A stretch of 6,870 nt of DNA from an uncultured Bordetella sp. GTDB lineage: Bacteria; Pseudomonadota; Gammaproteobacteria; Burkholderiales; Burkholderiaceae_B. The notes beneath the pieces were generated by a model. It made no database searches, had not been told where the DNA came from, and worked only from the letters and a program-made list of their open reading frames with translations. Below, piece by piece: positions 6,744 to 6,870 of this stretch. Position 1 is the first letter of the stretch. Each line of letters opens with the position of its first letter. The DNA is taken from the NCBI GenBank assembly GCA_937881145.1, contig CALGFL010000502.1, positions 1 to 6,870 on the forward strand, read 5' to 3'. The position numbers were made by a program, and so were the translations under genes.

Positions 6744-6870
6744 TTACCTGTCGTTGCGTCCCCGGCCACCCAGAAAGCCCAGGCGCGACTCGTGCGCCGA
6801 AGCGCCGCTGGGCTGCCAATCGTCGCCACGGCCGCCATCGTCGTGAAGGTCACGCGTCCGTCGCGCGAAG
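6744..6870 (-). CDS. rluB: 23S rRNA pseudouridine synthase RluB, C-terminal tail (partial)
   Basis: Forty-one codons to a TAA at 6744 read an Arg/Gly/Asp-rich tail containing RTRDLHDDGGRGDDWQPSG, then ASAHESRLGFLGGRGRNDR. The DDWQP...AHESRLG ending is what I recall from the C-terminal extensions of Bordetella/Burkholderia-type RluB, the enzyme that makes pseudouridine-2605 in 23S rRNA. The catalytic domain is outside the window, so the call rests on the tail and on the usual position of rluB just upstream of rimP in this group. Such extensions are disordered and RNA-binding in character. The frame is chosen because the next minus frame hits TGA at once and this one runs open from the window edge to TAA. 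Confidence 0.75.
   Translation of the reverse strand, partial: FARRTRDLHDDGGRGDDWQPSGASAHESRLGFLGGRGRNDR

Noticed and set aside
1..6870. Mobile elements, CRISPR arrays, phage or defence genes
   Set aside because: Both strands are filled by a syntenic housekeeping operon; there are no transposase-like frames, spaced direct repeats or attachment sites. The window does not hold a new gene system.

Overview
The window is high in GC and carries a conserved housekeeping operon for ribosome and translation factors, all on the minus strand: (rluB end) - rimP - nusA - infB - rbfA - truB - typA (start only). The gene order, the betaproteobacterial style of the proteins (long Ala/Pro/Glu-rich IF2 linker, short TruB, RluB tail ending in HESRLGFLGGRGRNDR) and the base composition point to a betaproteobacterium of the Alcaligenaceae, close to Bordetella or Achromobacter. 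That assignment is by recognition only; no search was run.

Layout in transcription order (right to left): the last 41 codons of rluB (23S rRNA pseudouridine synthase) end at 6744. A 369-base gene-free stretch follows (6375-6743). It holds a hairpin behind rluB, a weak sigma70-like promoter, an inverted repeat over the -10 region, several hairpins and a near-perfect intrinsic terminator (8-bp stem, eight U) placed 72 bases before rimP. rimP (GTG start) overlaps nusA by ATGA. nusA and infB are separated by 85 bases containing a 10-bp hairpin. infB, rbfA, truB and typA then follow at gaps of 24, 34 and 10 bases.

How the genes work together: RimP and RbfA mature the 30S subunit, IF2 (infB) joins the subunits and places initiator tRNA, NusA controls pausing, termination and antitermination, TruB makes pseudouridine-55 in tRNA, RluB modifies 23S rRNA, and TypA/BipA is a ribosome-associated GTPase needed under stress. 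An attenuator in the leader would let the cell tune the whole set, with NusA a plausible autoregulator.

The coding part is ordinary and intact. I found no mobile element, CRISPR array, tRNA or new gene system. The points worth a second look are the rimP leader/attenuator region and a technical one: the first nine bases (TTCCGATCT) match the end of an Illumina adapter and break the typA reading frame at its highly conserved DTPGHAD motif, so the window almost certainly begins at an untrimmed contig end.
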